Positions 9,665-18,900 of a DNA stretch of 64,000 nucleotides are shown here, piece after piece. Source of the stretch: Streptomyces lienomycini (GTDB taxonomy: Bacteria; Actinomycetota; Actinomycetes; Streptomycetales; Streptomycetaceae); contig NZ_CP116257.1 in the NCBI RefSeq assembly GCF_027947595.1, positions 3,100,001-3,164,000 of the forward strand. Reading direction: 5' to 3'. Position 1 is the stretch's first letter, and the number at the start of each line of letters is the position of its first letter. The position numbers were made by a program, and so were the translations under genes. The notes beneath the pieces are model-generated. The model was given only the letters and a program-made list of their open reading frames with translations. It searched no databases and was not told the DNA's origin.

Positions 9665-11269
9665 TCAGGCGCGCAGCCACACCGCCGTGTCGCCCGGCAG
9701 CCTGCCGTCGCCGTCCAGCGGCCCGCTGACGAGGAGGACGGCGCGGTGCGCGGGCAGCTCGACGGGGGCGCCGGACAGATTGACGACACACATCGGGCCC
9801 TCCCCGCGCCGGAACGCGAGCACACCGTCCGGTGCGGGCAGCCAGTCCAGCGGGCCGTCGCCGAACCCCGCGGTGGAGCGCCGCAAGGCCAGCGCCTCGC
9901 GATACAGGGACAGCATCGACGCCGGGTCCGCGCTCTGGAGGTCCGCCGCGTACGCCGACCAGCCCTCCGGCTGCGGCAGCCAGGGCGCGGTCTCGGAGCC
10001 GAACCCGCAGTACGGCGCGTCGGCGGTCCAGGGCAGCGGTACGCGGCAGCCGTCCCGGCCCGGATCGACGCCCCCGGAGCGGAAGTGCATGGGGTCCTGG
10101 ATGCGGTCGCGCGGGATGTCGGCCTCGGGCAGGCCGAGTTCCTCCCCCTGGTACAGGTAGACGGACCCGGGCAGCGCCAGCGTCAGGAGCGCGGCGGCCC
10201 TCGCGCGCCGGGTGCCCAGGGCCAGGTCGGTCGGCGTGCCGAAGGTCTTCTTCGCGAAGTCGAACCCGGTGTCCTCGCGGCCGTACCGGGTCACCGTGCG
10301 GGTCACGTCGTGGTTGCAGAGCACCCAGGTGGCCGGGGCGCCGACGGGGGCGTGCTCGGCCAGGGTGTCGTCGATGGTGCGGCGCAGCCGGCCCGCCTCC
10401 CACGGGCAGGACAGGAAGTTGAAGTTGAAGGCGGTGTGCAGTTCGTCGGGGCGCAGATAACGGGCGAAGCGCTCGGCGTCGGGCAGCCACACCTCACCGA
10501 CGAACACGCCCCCGTAGGCGTCGGCGACCTCGCGCCAGGAGCGGTAGATGTCGTGCAGCTCGTCCTGGTCGATGTACGGATGCGGGTCGACGCCCTCCTC
10601 GAAGTCCGCGAGCGCGGGGTCCTTCGCGAGCAGGGCGGCCGAGTCGATGCGTACGCCGGCCACCCCGCGCTCGAACCAGAAGCGCAGCACCTCCTCGTGC
10701 TCCCGGCGCACCTCGGGGTGCGCCCAGTTGAGGTCGGGCTGCTCCGGGGTGAACAGGTGGAGATACCACTCGCCGTCCGGGACCCGGGTCCAGGTGCGGC
10801 CGGAGAACTGGGACGGCCAGTTGTTGGGCGGCAGTTCACCGTGTGCGCCGCGACCCGGGCGGAAGTGGAAGCGCTCCCGCTCCGCGCTGCCCGGCCCGGC
10901 CTCCAGCGCGGCCCGGAACCAGGCGTGCTGGTCGGAGACGTGGTTGGGGACGATGTCGACGATGGTGCGGATGCCCAGCTCCCGCGCCTCGGCGATCAGC
11001 TTCTCGGCCTCGCCCAGGCTGCCGAAGGCGGGGTCGATCGTGCGGTAGTCGGCGACGTCGTAACCGCCGTCGACGAGCGGCGACACGTACCAGGGGGTGA
11101 ACCAGACGGCGTCCACGCCGAGTTCGGCGAGATGGGGCAGTCTCGCCCTCACGCCCGCGAGGTCACCGGTGCCGTCGCCGTCGCCGTCGGCGAAACTGCG
11201 GGGGTACACCTGGTAGATGACGGCGTCGCGCCACCAGTCTTCGGAGCGGTGCGAGTTGGGGGCTGCCAC
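9665..11269 (-). CDS. GH13 alpha-glucosidase (oligo-1,6-glucosidase-like)
   Basis: A 534-residue cytosolic enzyme starting at a GTG (MAAPNSHRSEDWWRDAV) with GAAAGGACC upstream; the open frame upstream of that is spurious. GH13 regions are clear: GVRIDSAAL with the nucleophile Asp near residue 211, VFVGEVW with the acid/base Glu near 258, and CNHDVTR with the transition-state Asp near 320. The QVYPRSFADGDGDGTGDL opening is typical of the alpha-glucosidase/oligo-1,6-glucosidase/trehalulose-type subfamilies. It lies last in the binding-protein and permease operon, so it probably hydrolyses the imported alpha-gluco-oligosaccharide to glucose. Confidence 0.93.
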   Translation of the reverse strand: MAAPNSHRSEDWWRDAVIYQVYPRSFADGDGDGTGDLAGVRARLPHLAELGVDAVWFTPWYVSPLVDGGYDVADYRTIDPAFGSLGEAEKLIAEARELGIRTIVDIVPNHVSDQHAWFRAALEAGPGSAERERFHFRPGRGAHGELPPNNWPSQFSGRTWTRVPDGEWYLHLFTPEQPDLNWAHPEVRREHEEVLRFWFERGVAGVRIDSAALLAKDPALADFEEGVDPHPYIDQDELHDIYRSWREVADAYGGVFVGEVWLPDAERFARYLRPDELHTAFNFNFLSCPWEAGRLRRTIDDTLAEHAPVGAPATWVLCNHDVTRTVTRYGREDTGFDFAKKTFGTPTDLALGTRRARAAALLTLALPGSVYLYQGEELGLPEADIPRDRIQDPMHFRSGGVDPGRDGCRVPLPWTADAPYCGFGSETAPWLPQPEGWSAYAADLQSADPASMLSLYREALALRRSTAGFGDGPLDWLPAPDGVLAFRRGEGPMCVVNLSGAPVELPAHRAVLLVSGPLDGDGRLPGDTAVWLRA

Positions 11270-11296
11270 GTGACGGTCCTTTCGGGCAGGGTGGAT

Positions 11297-11347
11297 CTTC
11301 GCCGCCGGCCCGGACGGAGCGGGGCGTCGGACGGGCCGGCGGCGAAG
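11297..11347 (-). terminator. Perfect 16-bp stem between permease and glucosidase genes
   Basis: Arms 11297-11312 and 11332-11347 are exact complements with a 19-base loop. The hairpin sits inside the 134-bp gap between the second permease gene and the alpha-glucosidase gene. It may be a partial terminator or an RNA-stabilising stem that sets the glucosidase level below that of the transporter. Confidence 0.7.
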
Positions 11348-11403
11348 GCTGACGGGACGAGCCGGGAGGCGGGCGGGCGGCGAGCGCCTCGGCCCTGGGG
11401 CCC

Positions 11404-12279
11404 TCAGCCCTTGAGCCCTCCGGCGGTGAGTCCGCTCATGATGTTGCGCTGGAAGATCAGGAAGATGATGACGGTCGGCAGCGAGGCCATGGTGAGCGCC
11501 GCGATCAGCACGTTCACGGGCACCCCGTTGGACAGGGAGTAGATCCCGACGTTCAGGGTCTGCTTGGCCGGGTCGGGCAGGGTCAGCATGGGCCAGAGGA
11601 AGTCCTTCCAGACGCCCACGATGGCGAAGATGGACACCACGCCGAGGATCGGCCGCGAGATCGGCAGGACGATCGACCAGAGGGTACGCATCGGGGAGGC
11701 GCCGTCCATGGAGGCGGCGTCGAGCAGTTCCCGGGGAATCGAGTCGAAGAACCGCTTCAGCAGGAAGATGTTGAAGGCGTTGGTCACCGAGGGCAGCCAG
11801 ATGGCCCACGGCGTGTTCAGCAGGTTGCGTTCGAAGATCGGCACGTCGAGCACCGTCAGGTACTGCGGCACGACCAGCACGGTCGCCGGGATCATCAGGG
11901 TCGCCAGCATCAGGCCGAGGACGGCCTTGCCGAAGATCGGCCGGAGCTTGGACAGGGAGTAGGCCGCCGCCACGTCGAACACCAACTGGAAGGCGAGCGC
12001 CCCGAACGCGTAGAACAGTGTGTTCCCCAGCAGGCCGGCCAGGTCCATGACGGTCCACGCCTGCGTGTAGTTGTCGGGCTGGAAGGATTCGGGGACCAGC
12101 GTCGGCGGGGTTTGCACGGCTTCCTGGGTGTTCTTGAAGCCGCTGGAGACCATCCAGTACATCGGGCCGAGGAAGACCACGGTGAACAGGGCGACGACGA
12201 GGCCGAAGACCATCCAGTACAGCCGCTTTCCGCGGGGCCGGGCGAGCTGGGCCGGTGAGATGAGCGTGCGTGTGGACAT
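11404..12279 (-). CDS. Sugar ABC transporter permease, MalG type
   Basis: A 291-residue inner-membrane protein with six predicted helices. The EAA loop is visible as ELLDAASMDGASPMRTLWSI, the contact site for the ATPase. The FLGPMYWMVSSGFKN start and QRNIMSGLTAGGLKG end are typical of the MalG/CUT1 permease family. It pairs with the MalF-type gene 18 bases upstream and with the binding lipoprotein. No ATPase gene is present; in Streptomyces such CUT1 systems usually borrow the shared ATPase MsiK. Confidence 0.95.
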   Translation of the reverse strand: MSTRTLISPAQLARPRGKRLYWMVFGLVVALFTVVFLGPMYWMVSSGFKNTQEAVQTPPTLVPESFQPDNYTQAWTVMDLAGLLGNTLFYAFGALAFQLVFDVAAAYSLSKLRPIFGKAVLGLMLATLMIPATVLVVPQYLTVLDVPIFERNLLNTPWAIWLPSVTNAFNIFLLKRFFDSIPRELLDAASMDGASPMRTLWSIVLPISRPILGVVSIFAIVGVWKDFLWPMLTLPDPAKQTLNVGIYSLSNGVPVNVLIAALTMASLPTVIIFLIFQRNIMSGLTAGGLKG

Positions 12280-12297
12280 CTGTGGTTTCCCCCGGCT

Positions 12298-13257
12298 CTA
12301 CTCGTCCTCGGCGCGGCTGAGCTTCACGTACGCCGCCGAGACACCGGCCAGCAGTACGAGGAGCAGCAGGCCGAGGGCCGCCGCGGCGCCGTAGTCGTTG
12401 AAGTTGAAGGCGTACTGGTAGATGAGGTAGACGACCGTGGTCGTCGAGCCCTCGGGGCCGGCGCCGCCGGTGAGCAGGAAGGGCTCCACGAAGACCTGCA
12501 TGGTGGCGATGACCTGCATCAGCAGCATCAGCGAGAGGATGAGCCGGGTCTGCGGGATCGTCACGTGCCAGATCTTGCGCAGCAGCCCCGCGCCGTCCAG
12601 CTCCGCCGCCTCGTACAGCTCGCCGGGGATGCCCTGGAGGGCGGCCAGGTAGATGAGCGCCGCGCCGCCCATGTTCATCCACGTCGACGCGATGACCACG
12701 GAGAGCATGGAGAGGTCGGGATCCTGCAGCCACTGCTGCTCGGGCAGTCCGAAGAAGCCGAACACCTCGTTGAGCAGGCCGTAGCCGGGGTCGTACAGGT
12801 ACTTGAAGAGCAGCACGGAGGCGACGGGCGGCAGCATCACCGGCAGGTAGACGAGCAGCCGCAGGTACCCCTTGCCGTGCCGCAGTTCGTTGATGACGAT
12901 CGCGACGACGAACGGCACGGCGAAGCCGAACACCAGGGCCAGCACGGTGAACAGCGCCGTGTTGCGCCAGGCCTGCCAGAAGGCCGGGTCGTTGTAGACC
13001 GTCTGCAGGTTCTCCAGGCCGACCCAGGAGACCTCGCCCTGGTCCGTCTTCTGGAAGGCGAGGAAGAACTCCCGGACCATCGGGTACCAGGAGAAGAAGG
13101 CGAAGCAGAGAACCGCTCCGATCAGGAAGCCGTGCGCGGTGAGGTTGCGCTTCAGGCTCCTGCCGAACGACCCGCCGCGCCGGGGCGGGCCGCCCACCGG
13201 CGGCTGGGCGTGGCGGACTCTCGCCGCCTTGCTCGGGGTCAGGCTGGGGGCCGACAT
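12298..13257 (-). CDS. Sugar ABC transporter permease, MalF type
   Basis: A 319-residue CUT1 permease with an extended cytosolic N-terminus and about six helices. The EAA motif appears as ELYEAAELDGAGLLRKIWHVTIPQ (split here only in description). AAGGAGCG precedes the ATG. It follows the binding-protein gene by 67 bases and precedes the MalG-type gene by 18, forming one operon on the minus strand. The substrate is inferred to be an alpha-glucan oligosaccharide from the adjacent GH87, GH13 and amylase genes. Confidence 0.95.
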   Translation of the reverse strand: MSAPSLTPSKAARVRHAQPPVGGPPRRGGSFGRSLKRNLTAHGFLIGAVLCFAFFSWYPMVREFFLAFQKTDQGEVSWVGLENLQTVYNDPAFWQAWRNTALFTVLALVFGFAVPFVVAIVINELRHGKGYLRLLVYLPVMLPPVASVLLFKYLYDPGYGLLNEVFGFFGLPEQQWLQDPDLSMLSVVIASTWMNMGGAALIYLAALQGIPGELYEAAELDGAGLLRKIWHVTIPQTRLILSLMLLMQVIATMQVFVEPFLLTGGAGPEGSTTTVVYLIYQYAFNFNDYGAAAALGLLLLVLLAGVSAAYVKLSRAEDE

Positions 13258-13324
13258 CGTCGCTCCTTGGGGCTGGTCTCATGGGCCCCGGGGAGCGGTG
13301 CGGCCCGCCCCCCGAGGGAGCCGG

Positions 13325-14737
13325 TCACTGCGTGGCCAGAACCTGGTTGACCTGCTGCTCGGCGGTGGAGAGCAGCTTGTCGACGTCGGCGTCCTCGTTG
13401 GTGAGGAGGCCGGACATCACGTTGTCCAGGACCTTGTAGACCTCCTGGGCCTTCGGCGGCTCGGCCATGCCCGGGACCGGGTTGTCCATGAACGCCTTGA
13501 AGTTCTCGACCGGCATGGTGGCGTGCTCGACCCGGGCCGCGTCGTCCGTCTTCTTCGACTCGTTCAGCCAGAAGTTGGGCTGCGGAAGACCGACCGGCAG
13601 CTTGTCGGACTTCTTGCGGGCCCAGTCGAACTGCCCCTTGCCCACGGTCAGGTTCTCGAAGTTCAGCCACGCCACGGCCGCCTTGACCTTGTCGGCGGAG
13701 ATCCCCTTCTTGATCATGTAGCTGTTGCCGCCGGCGAGCGTGTTCTTCGCACCCGGTATCGGCCCCATGCCGAAGTTCTCGTAGTCCGCGCCGAGTTGCT
13801 GGACCATGTAGGTGATGTCGTCGGGTGCGGCGAGGAACATGCCGAGCTTGTCGGTGGCGATCTGCTTCTGCAGGTCCCCCCACTGGAGCAGCTGGGTCTT
13901 GCCCATGCTCTCGTCCTCCCAGCGCATGGCGTGGAGGTTCTCGGCGACCTGCTTGCCCAACGCGTCGTTGAACGCCGCCTTCTTGCCGCTCTCGTCCACC
14001 ATCTCGCCGCCGATGCTGAACATCTGGGCGGTGAAATGCCAGCCGCCGGTGTTGCCCGCGCTGTACTCGCCGAACCCGGCGATCCCGTCCCCCAGGCCGG
14101 CGATCTTCTTGGCGGCGGTGCGGACCTCCTCCCAGGTGCGCGGCGGGGTGTCCGGGTCGAGTCCGGCCTTCTCGAAGAGCTTGCGGTTGATCAGCAGGCC
14201 CATCGTGTAATTGCTGGTGGGCAGGCCGTAGAGCTTGTCCTCGTGCTTGAGCGAGCCGAGGACGCCGGGGTCGATGTCCTTCAGCAGCGGGACGGTCTTG
14301 TCGTTGACGTACGCGGTGATGTCCTCGGCGCCGTCGTTGTCCAGCACCTGCGGCAGATCGGTGAAGTAGGTGTAGAAGACGTCGGGCTGCGACTTCGCCT
14401 TCAGCATCGCGGTGAAGCGCGGCGGCTCCAGACACTGGCCCGGGGTGGAGCGGCCCTCGATGGTGACGTTGGGGTAGGTCTTGTTGAACTCCTCGACGTC
14501 CTCCTTCCACTCCTTCAGCTCGGCCGCCTTCGCCGTGGGCGGCATGCAGTCGATGGTGATCGTCACCTTGGTCTTCGGATCCAGCGGGGCAGCCGGGTCG
14601 GAGGACCCGCTGCCGCCTTCGGAACCGCCGTCGTCACTGCTGCTCGTGCCGCAGGCGGCCAGAGCGGTCAGGGTGAGAGCGGAGACGAGCGTGATGGCGC
14701 CGGCACGGCGGGTACGGCGGAACCGAGCACTTCTCAT
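13325..14737 (-). CDS. Sugar-binding lipoprotein of ABC transporter
   Basis: A 470-residue extracellular solute-binding protein. The N-terminus MRSARFRRTRRAG leads into a hydrophobic stretch and lipobox LAAC, followed by a Ser/Gly/Asp-rich linker, so it is membrane-anchored. The body (KVTITIDCMPP, ITAYVNDKTVPLLKDID, GLPTSNYTMGLLINRKLFEKAG) is typical of CUT1 family-1 binding proteins. The start has GAAGGGGA upstream; the longer open frame is not credible. It is first in the operon with two permeases and an alpha-glucosidase, and lies downstream of a LacI regulator gene. Confidence 0.95.
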   Translation of the reverse strand: MRSARFRRTRRAGAITLVSALTLTALAACGTSSSDDGGSEGGSGSSDPAAPLDPKTKVTITIDCMPPTAKAAELKEWKEDVEEFNKTYPNVTIEGRSTPGQCLEPPRFTAMLKAKSQPDVFYTYFTDLPQVLDNDGAEDITAYVNDKTVPLLKDIDPGVLGSLKHEDKLYGLPTSNYTMGLLINRKLFEKAGLDPDTPPRTWEEVRTAAKKIAGLGDGIAGFGEYSAGNTGGWHFTAQMFSIGGEMVDESGKKAAFNDALGKQVAENLHAMRWEDESMGKTQLLQWGDLQKQIATDKLGMFLAAPDDITYMVQQLGADYENFGMGPIPGAKNTLAGGNSYMIKKGISADKVKAAVAWLNFENLTVGKGQFDWARKKSDKLPVGLPQPNFWLNESKKTDDAARVEHATMPVENFKAFMDNPVPGMAEPPKAQEVYKVLDNVMSGLLTNEDADVDKLLSTAEQQVNQVLATQ

Positions 14738-14767
14738 GGGTGGTCCCCTTCGGGCATGAACGTGGAA

Positions 14768-14799
14768 GGCGCCCCACCGCCGATGCGTTGTGGGGCGCC
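14768..14799 (-). terminator. Stem-loop between lacI copy 1 and binding-protein gene
   Basis: GGCGCCCCA (14768-14776) and TGGGGCGCC (14791-14799) are exact complements with a 14-base loop. The stem sits past the end of the LacI regulator and 31 bases before the binding-protein start. It may end regulator transcription or form a 5' leader structure of the transporter mRNA. Confidence 0.55.
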
Positions 14800-14828
14800 G
14801 CTCACTCAACCACCGCGAACAAGTGAAC

Positions 14829-14857
14829 GCAATATCTCGCGCCGATTTCGTAATTGC
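14829..14857. promoter_or_regulatory. Candidate operator before transporter operon
   Basis: GCAAT (14829-14833) and ATTGC (14853-14857) form a widely spaced inverted repeat about 92-120 bases upstream of the binding-protein start and just outside the LacI gene end. It resembles the GCAAG/CTTGC elements near the other genes of this locus but is weaker. Confidence 0.3.
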
Positions 14858-14889
14858 TTGACAGTCAGCCGAAGAAGTCGCGTGCCGAG

Positions 14890-15903
14890 CTACCGGACGG
14901 CTGCCTGTGCGGTGGAGCCGCGGACGACCAGTTCCGGTTCGAAGAGCAGTTCCCTGTGGGGGACTTCGGTGCCTTGGATCTGTGCGCAGAGGAGGTCGAC
15001 GGCGGCGCGTCCCATGGCTTCGATGGGTTGGCGGACGGTGGTGAGGGGTGGTTCGGTGCAGGTCATGAAGGCGCTGTCGTCGTAGCCGATGACGGAGACG
15101 TGGTGGGGTACGTGGTGTCCGCGGCGGCGGGCGGCGCGGATGGCGCCGAGGGCGAGGGGGTCGCTGGCGCAGATGATGCCGGTGATGCCGCGGTCGAGGA
15201 GGCGGGTGGCGGCGGCCTGGCCGCCTTCGAGGGAGAACATGGCGCGTTCGACGTGGGTGTCGGGCAGGGTGCCGTTCGCTGCCTGTGCGGCCTCGCGGGC
15301 GGCCGTCAGCTTCCGCCGGGACGGGATGTGGTCGGAGGGGCCGAGGACGAGACCGATCCGCTCGTGCCCCAGTGACGTCAGGTGCCGCCAGGACTGTCCT
15401 ACTGCCACGGCGTCGTCGCAGGCGACGCAGGGGAAGCCGAGATCGGGTATCGAGGCGTTGACGAGCACCACGGGGATGTTGCGCTCGGCGAGCAGCCGGT
15501 AGTGGTCGTGCGGGGCGTCCGCCTGGGCGAACAGTCCGCCGCCGGCGAAGACGACCCCCGAGACCTGCTGCTGGAGGAGCAGCTCGACGTAGTCGGCCTC
15601 GGAGACGCCGCCCTTGGTCTGGGTGCACAGCACCGGGGTCAGCCCCTGCTGGGCCAGTGCGCCGCCGATGACCTCGGCGAACGCCGGGAAGATGGGGTTC
15701 TGCAGCTCCGGCAGGACCAGGCCCACCAGGCGGGCGCGCTCGCCCCGCAGCTGGGTGGGCCGCTCGTAGCCCAGGACGTCCAGCGCGCTCAGCACGGACT
15801 GCCGGGTCGTCTCCGACACTCCCGGTTTGCCGTTGAGCACCCGGCTGACCGTGGCCTCGCTGACCCCAACCTTCTTCGCCACCTGAGCAAGTCGTCGCGT
15901 CAC
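14890..15903 (-). CDS. LacI-family regulator, copy 1
   Basis: A 337-residue repressor. The N-terminal HTH reads RRLAQVAKKVGVSEATVSRV, with the hinge-proximal NGKPGVSETTRQSV. A periplasmic-binding-protein-like effector domain follows. It is about 90 percent identical in protein to the second copy at 20514-21524. The two genes share a 287-bp segment (14981-15267 here) that I read as base-for-base identical. That shared part uses A-ending codons (GAA, CAA, CCA, GGA) that are rare in the rest of the gene. It lies between the GH87 gene and the transporter operon, so it probably represses one or both in response to an alpha-gluco-oligosaccharide. Confidence 0.95.
   Translation of the reverse strand: MTRRLAQVAKKVGVSEATVSRVLNGKPGVSETTRQSVLSALDVLGYERPTQLRGERARLVGLVLPELQNPIFPAFAEVIGGALAQQGLTPVLCTQTKGGVSEADYVELLLQQQVSGVVFAGGGLFAQADAPHDHYRLLAERNIPVVLVNASIPDLGFPCVACDDAVAVGQSWRHLTSLGHERIGLVLGPSDHIPSRRKLTAAREAAQAANGTLPDTHVERAMFSLEGGQAAATRLLDRGITGIICASDPLALGAIRAARRRGHHVPHHVSVIGYDDSAFMTCTEPPLTTVRQPIEAMGRAAVDLLCAQIQGTEVPHRELLFEPELVVRGSTAQAAVR
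14981..15267. repeat. Identical 287-bp segment shared with 20605-20891
   Basis: Base-by-base reading shows no difference between 14981-15267 and 20605-20891, inside the C-terminal halves of the two LacI genes. Flanking parts of the genes are clearly diverged. A second near-identical stretch of about 120 bp begins near 15604 and near 21226. This mosaic pattern suggests recent gene conversion between older duplicates. Confidence 0.85.
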
Positions 15904-15916
15904 AGACGCAAGACTA

Positions 15917-15943
15917 GCGCAAGTCTCCGCAAGAGACTTGCGC
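15917..15943. promoter_or_regulatory. Perfect palindrome before lacI copy 1, GCAAG type
   Basis: GCGCAAGTCTC (15917-15927) and GAGACTTGCGC (15933-15943) are exact complements with a five-base centre CGCAA. It starts 14 bases upstream of the regulator's start and ends 20 bases past the GH87 stop. It could be an autoregulatory operator or a terminator for the GH87 gene, or both. Confidence 0.65.
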
Positions 15944-15962
15944 CAGTCAGCGCCTTACGGGA

Positions 15963-18900
15963 CTACGGATTGCGAACGATCTTGAAGGTGGACGTCGTGT
16001 TGCGGACGTCCACGGCGTTGTCGCTGAGCTTCAGCCCGTTGAAGGTGACCTCACCGACCGCCGGACCCTGCCCCGCCTCGGGCATCTCGTTGGCCCACAG
16101 GCCGAAGCCGGACTTGGCGTCGAACGCGTCACCGCTCTTGTGCGCGCCCGTGACCGAGACGTCGGTGAAGACGGTGTCCTTGATCGGGAACTGCGGCTGA
16201 CCTCCCACGTAGTTCGTCTGGAACATGATGCCGCTGTAGGTCGGATCGACGATGTCGACGTTGTCGACCCTGATCCCCTGGAACACCTTGGACGCCGAGA
16301 ACACCCAGATGCCGGGGAAGGTCTGCCCGCCCCAGAAGTGCCCGCCGGCCCGGACGATCGAGACGTTCTCGAAGGTCGTCGGCTCGGTCCCGAACCCGTT
16401 CATCGGGTAGCCGAAGTCCAGCGAGCTGATGGTGATGCCCGAGTAGACCAGGGTGTCCGCGATGTGGATGTTCCGGAACGTGTTGTTGTAGCCGCCGTAG
16501 ACGGCGAGACCCGCGGCACGCCAGGTCAGCGTCGTCGTCAGGTTCTCGTACAGGTTGTTCTTCATGTCCGCGCCGCCCGCGTCGATCGCCGAGAAGAGCG
16601 CGAAGCTGTCGTCACCGGTCGCCCGGGCGTCGTTGTTGGACACCAGGTTGTCGGTCGAGCCGTTGGTCATGTTGATGCCGTCGGCGAACATGTTCCGGAT
16701 CCGGGAGTTCCTGATCGTCATCCGGTCGGTGTTGGCGCCCCAGTACAGGCACACCATGTGCTCGTTCCAGATGTTGTCGATCACGATGTCCGAGGTGTTG
16801 GAGAAGTCGAACACCTTGCCCGGCCCGTCGATGCGGGTCGTGTAGTTGCCGAAGTAGGCGAAGTTCGCGAACGTCGAGCCCTTCGCGCTCGCCTCGGCGC
16901 GGAAGCCGATGTCGGTGTTGTCCTGCGTGGTGGGCGCGTGGAACCTCGTGAACCAGGGACCGGCCCCGATCACCTTGACCGCCTTGCCGTACACCTGGAA
17001 CTTGCTCGACGTCTGGTAGTCGCCGGGCGGCAGGTACACGCCGACCAGCGTGCCGGAGGTGTCCATGCGGACCTGGTCGAGCGCGTTCTGCACGTCCTGG
17101 TGCGTGAACCCGGCCGGTACCGCGTACGCCGCCGGGTCGGGGTTCGCCACCGCGGAGACCTGCTCCAGGTTGACGAAGTCGATCGCGTAGTCGGAGGTGT
17201 TCCCCGCGTCCTTCTGCAGCCGGATCGTGCTGCCCGCCGGGACGGTCTCGCCCAGCATGAGGTGCGCCTCGTCGTAGATGTGCCGCGGGGCGCCCGCACC
17301 GGGGGAGTTGCCAGGCGACGCCTCGGCGCCGTACAGCCAGGCGTACTTCGACGTCAGCGGCAGCGCCTTCTTCATGACGCCGTCGACGTACACGTTCAGC
17401 GTGGCGTCGATGCCGCCGCCGCCCGGCGCGTCCGGGATGGAGAAGCGGGTCACCAGGGTGTTGATGTCCGCCTTCGTGGTGAACTCGACGTACTCACCGG
17501 TCCTGTCGAGGTGGACGGCCTTGCGCCCGGACGCCTCGCCCGCGATGTCGCCGATGGTCCGGTTGGGGCCGACCACCGTGGCACCGCCGCCGACCGTCCC
17601 GTCCTCCGCCTCGTACATGTCGTACGGCATGTTGGCGCCGCGCCCGACGAACAGCGGCTGCGTGGAGGCGTTGTTCTCCCGCTTGACCGGCAGTTCGTTG
17701 GCGTCGTCGCCGACGGTGACCTTCAGGGAGTAGGAGCCGTTGACCGCCTTCCAGGTGCCGAGGCTCACGGCCGGGGCCGTCGTGCCCGCGGCGATGACAC
17801 CGGAGTGCGCGCCGGAGAGGGTCTTGACGGTGCCGCCCTTGGAGTCGACCAGGGTGAGTGTCACCGGGTGGCTGCCGCTCGCGGAGTCCTGGGTGCCCTG
17901 GTTCTTCAGCGCGACCTTGAAGGTCACGTCGTCACCGGCGGCCGGACCGGACGGCGAGGTGGTGACGGCGGCGGCGACCAGGTCGGAGCTCTGCACGGGC
18001 CTGACGACCAGCGGGTCGGGACGCGTGTAGGTGTTGTTGGTCTCGTTCTGCTCGATGATCTCGTTCGCCTCGTCGGCGACCGCGCTCAGCTCGTACGACC
18101 CGGCCTCGCGGGCCCCGACGGACGCGCTGACCGTGCTCTGCGCACCCGCCTTCAGGGCGGGAACCTCGGCGGTGGCGACCTTGGTGCCGCCCAGCCGGAT
18201 CGCGGCCTTGCCGGCCGGTGCGTCGGCCGCACCGCTGTTGCGGACCGTCGCGGACACCGTGATCTCGTCCGACTCGACGGGGGAGTCGGGGGAGGCGGTC
18301 AGCTTCGTCACCTCGAGGTCGGGGTTGGGTGCCGGGGTGCCGACGACCTGGAACTCGGCGACCTGCCCGGCCGTCGCCCCGGTGTTGGAGGTGAACCTCA
18401 GCTGGACGTCCGCGGCCCGCTCGCCGACGGGTATCCTCACGCTGTTGCCGCCACCCGCCGGATCGAAGACGTAGTCCTTCGCCGCCACCAGCGAGGTGAA
18501 GCCGGAGGCGTCCTGGGCGCGGCCGAGCACCTGGATGTTCTGGGTGCGCTTCGACCAGTTGCTGTCGGGGTTGAGCTTGAGGACGACGCGGTCGACGTCC
18601 GCGTTCGCGCCCAGCTTCAGGGTCAGCGTGTTCGGGTAGCTGCCCGCCGCACCCTCCCAGTAGGTCGAGGTGCTGTTGTCGTTGGCGTTCTCGGCGGCGT
18701 AGGTGTGGATGAAGGACGAGGCGCTGATCGGCTTGCCGACGGCCAGGTTCGATCCGTCGCCGCCGCTGCCGGTGCGGGTCACGGAGTTGCTGTCGCCCGA
18801 CTCGTTGCCGGCCGCGTCCTTCGCCCGTACGAAGTAGGTCACGTTCGCCGACACCGGCTGGGTGTCGGTGTACGTGGTGACGTCACCGGCGACGCTCTTG

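Noticed and set aside
13325..15628. Extended binding-protein frame reaching through the LacI gene
   Set aside because: A lipoprotein signal peptide and ribosome site fix the start at 14737; the extension is antisense or out-of-frame noise over lacI copy 1.
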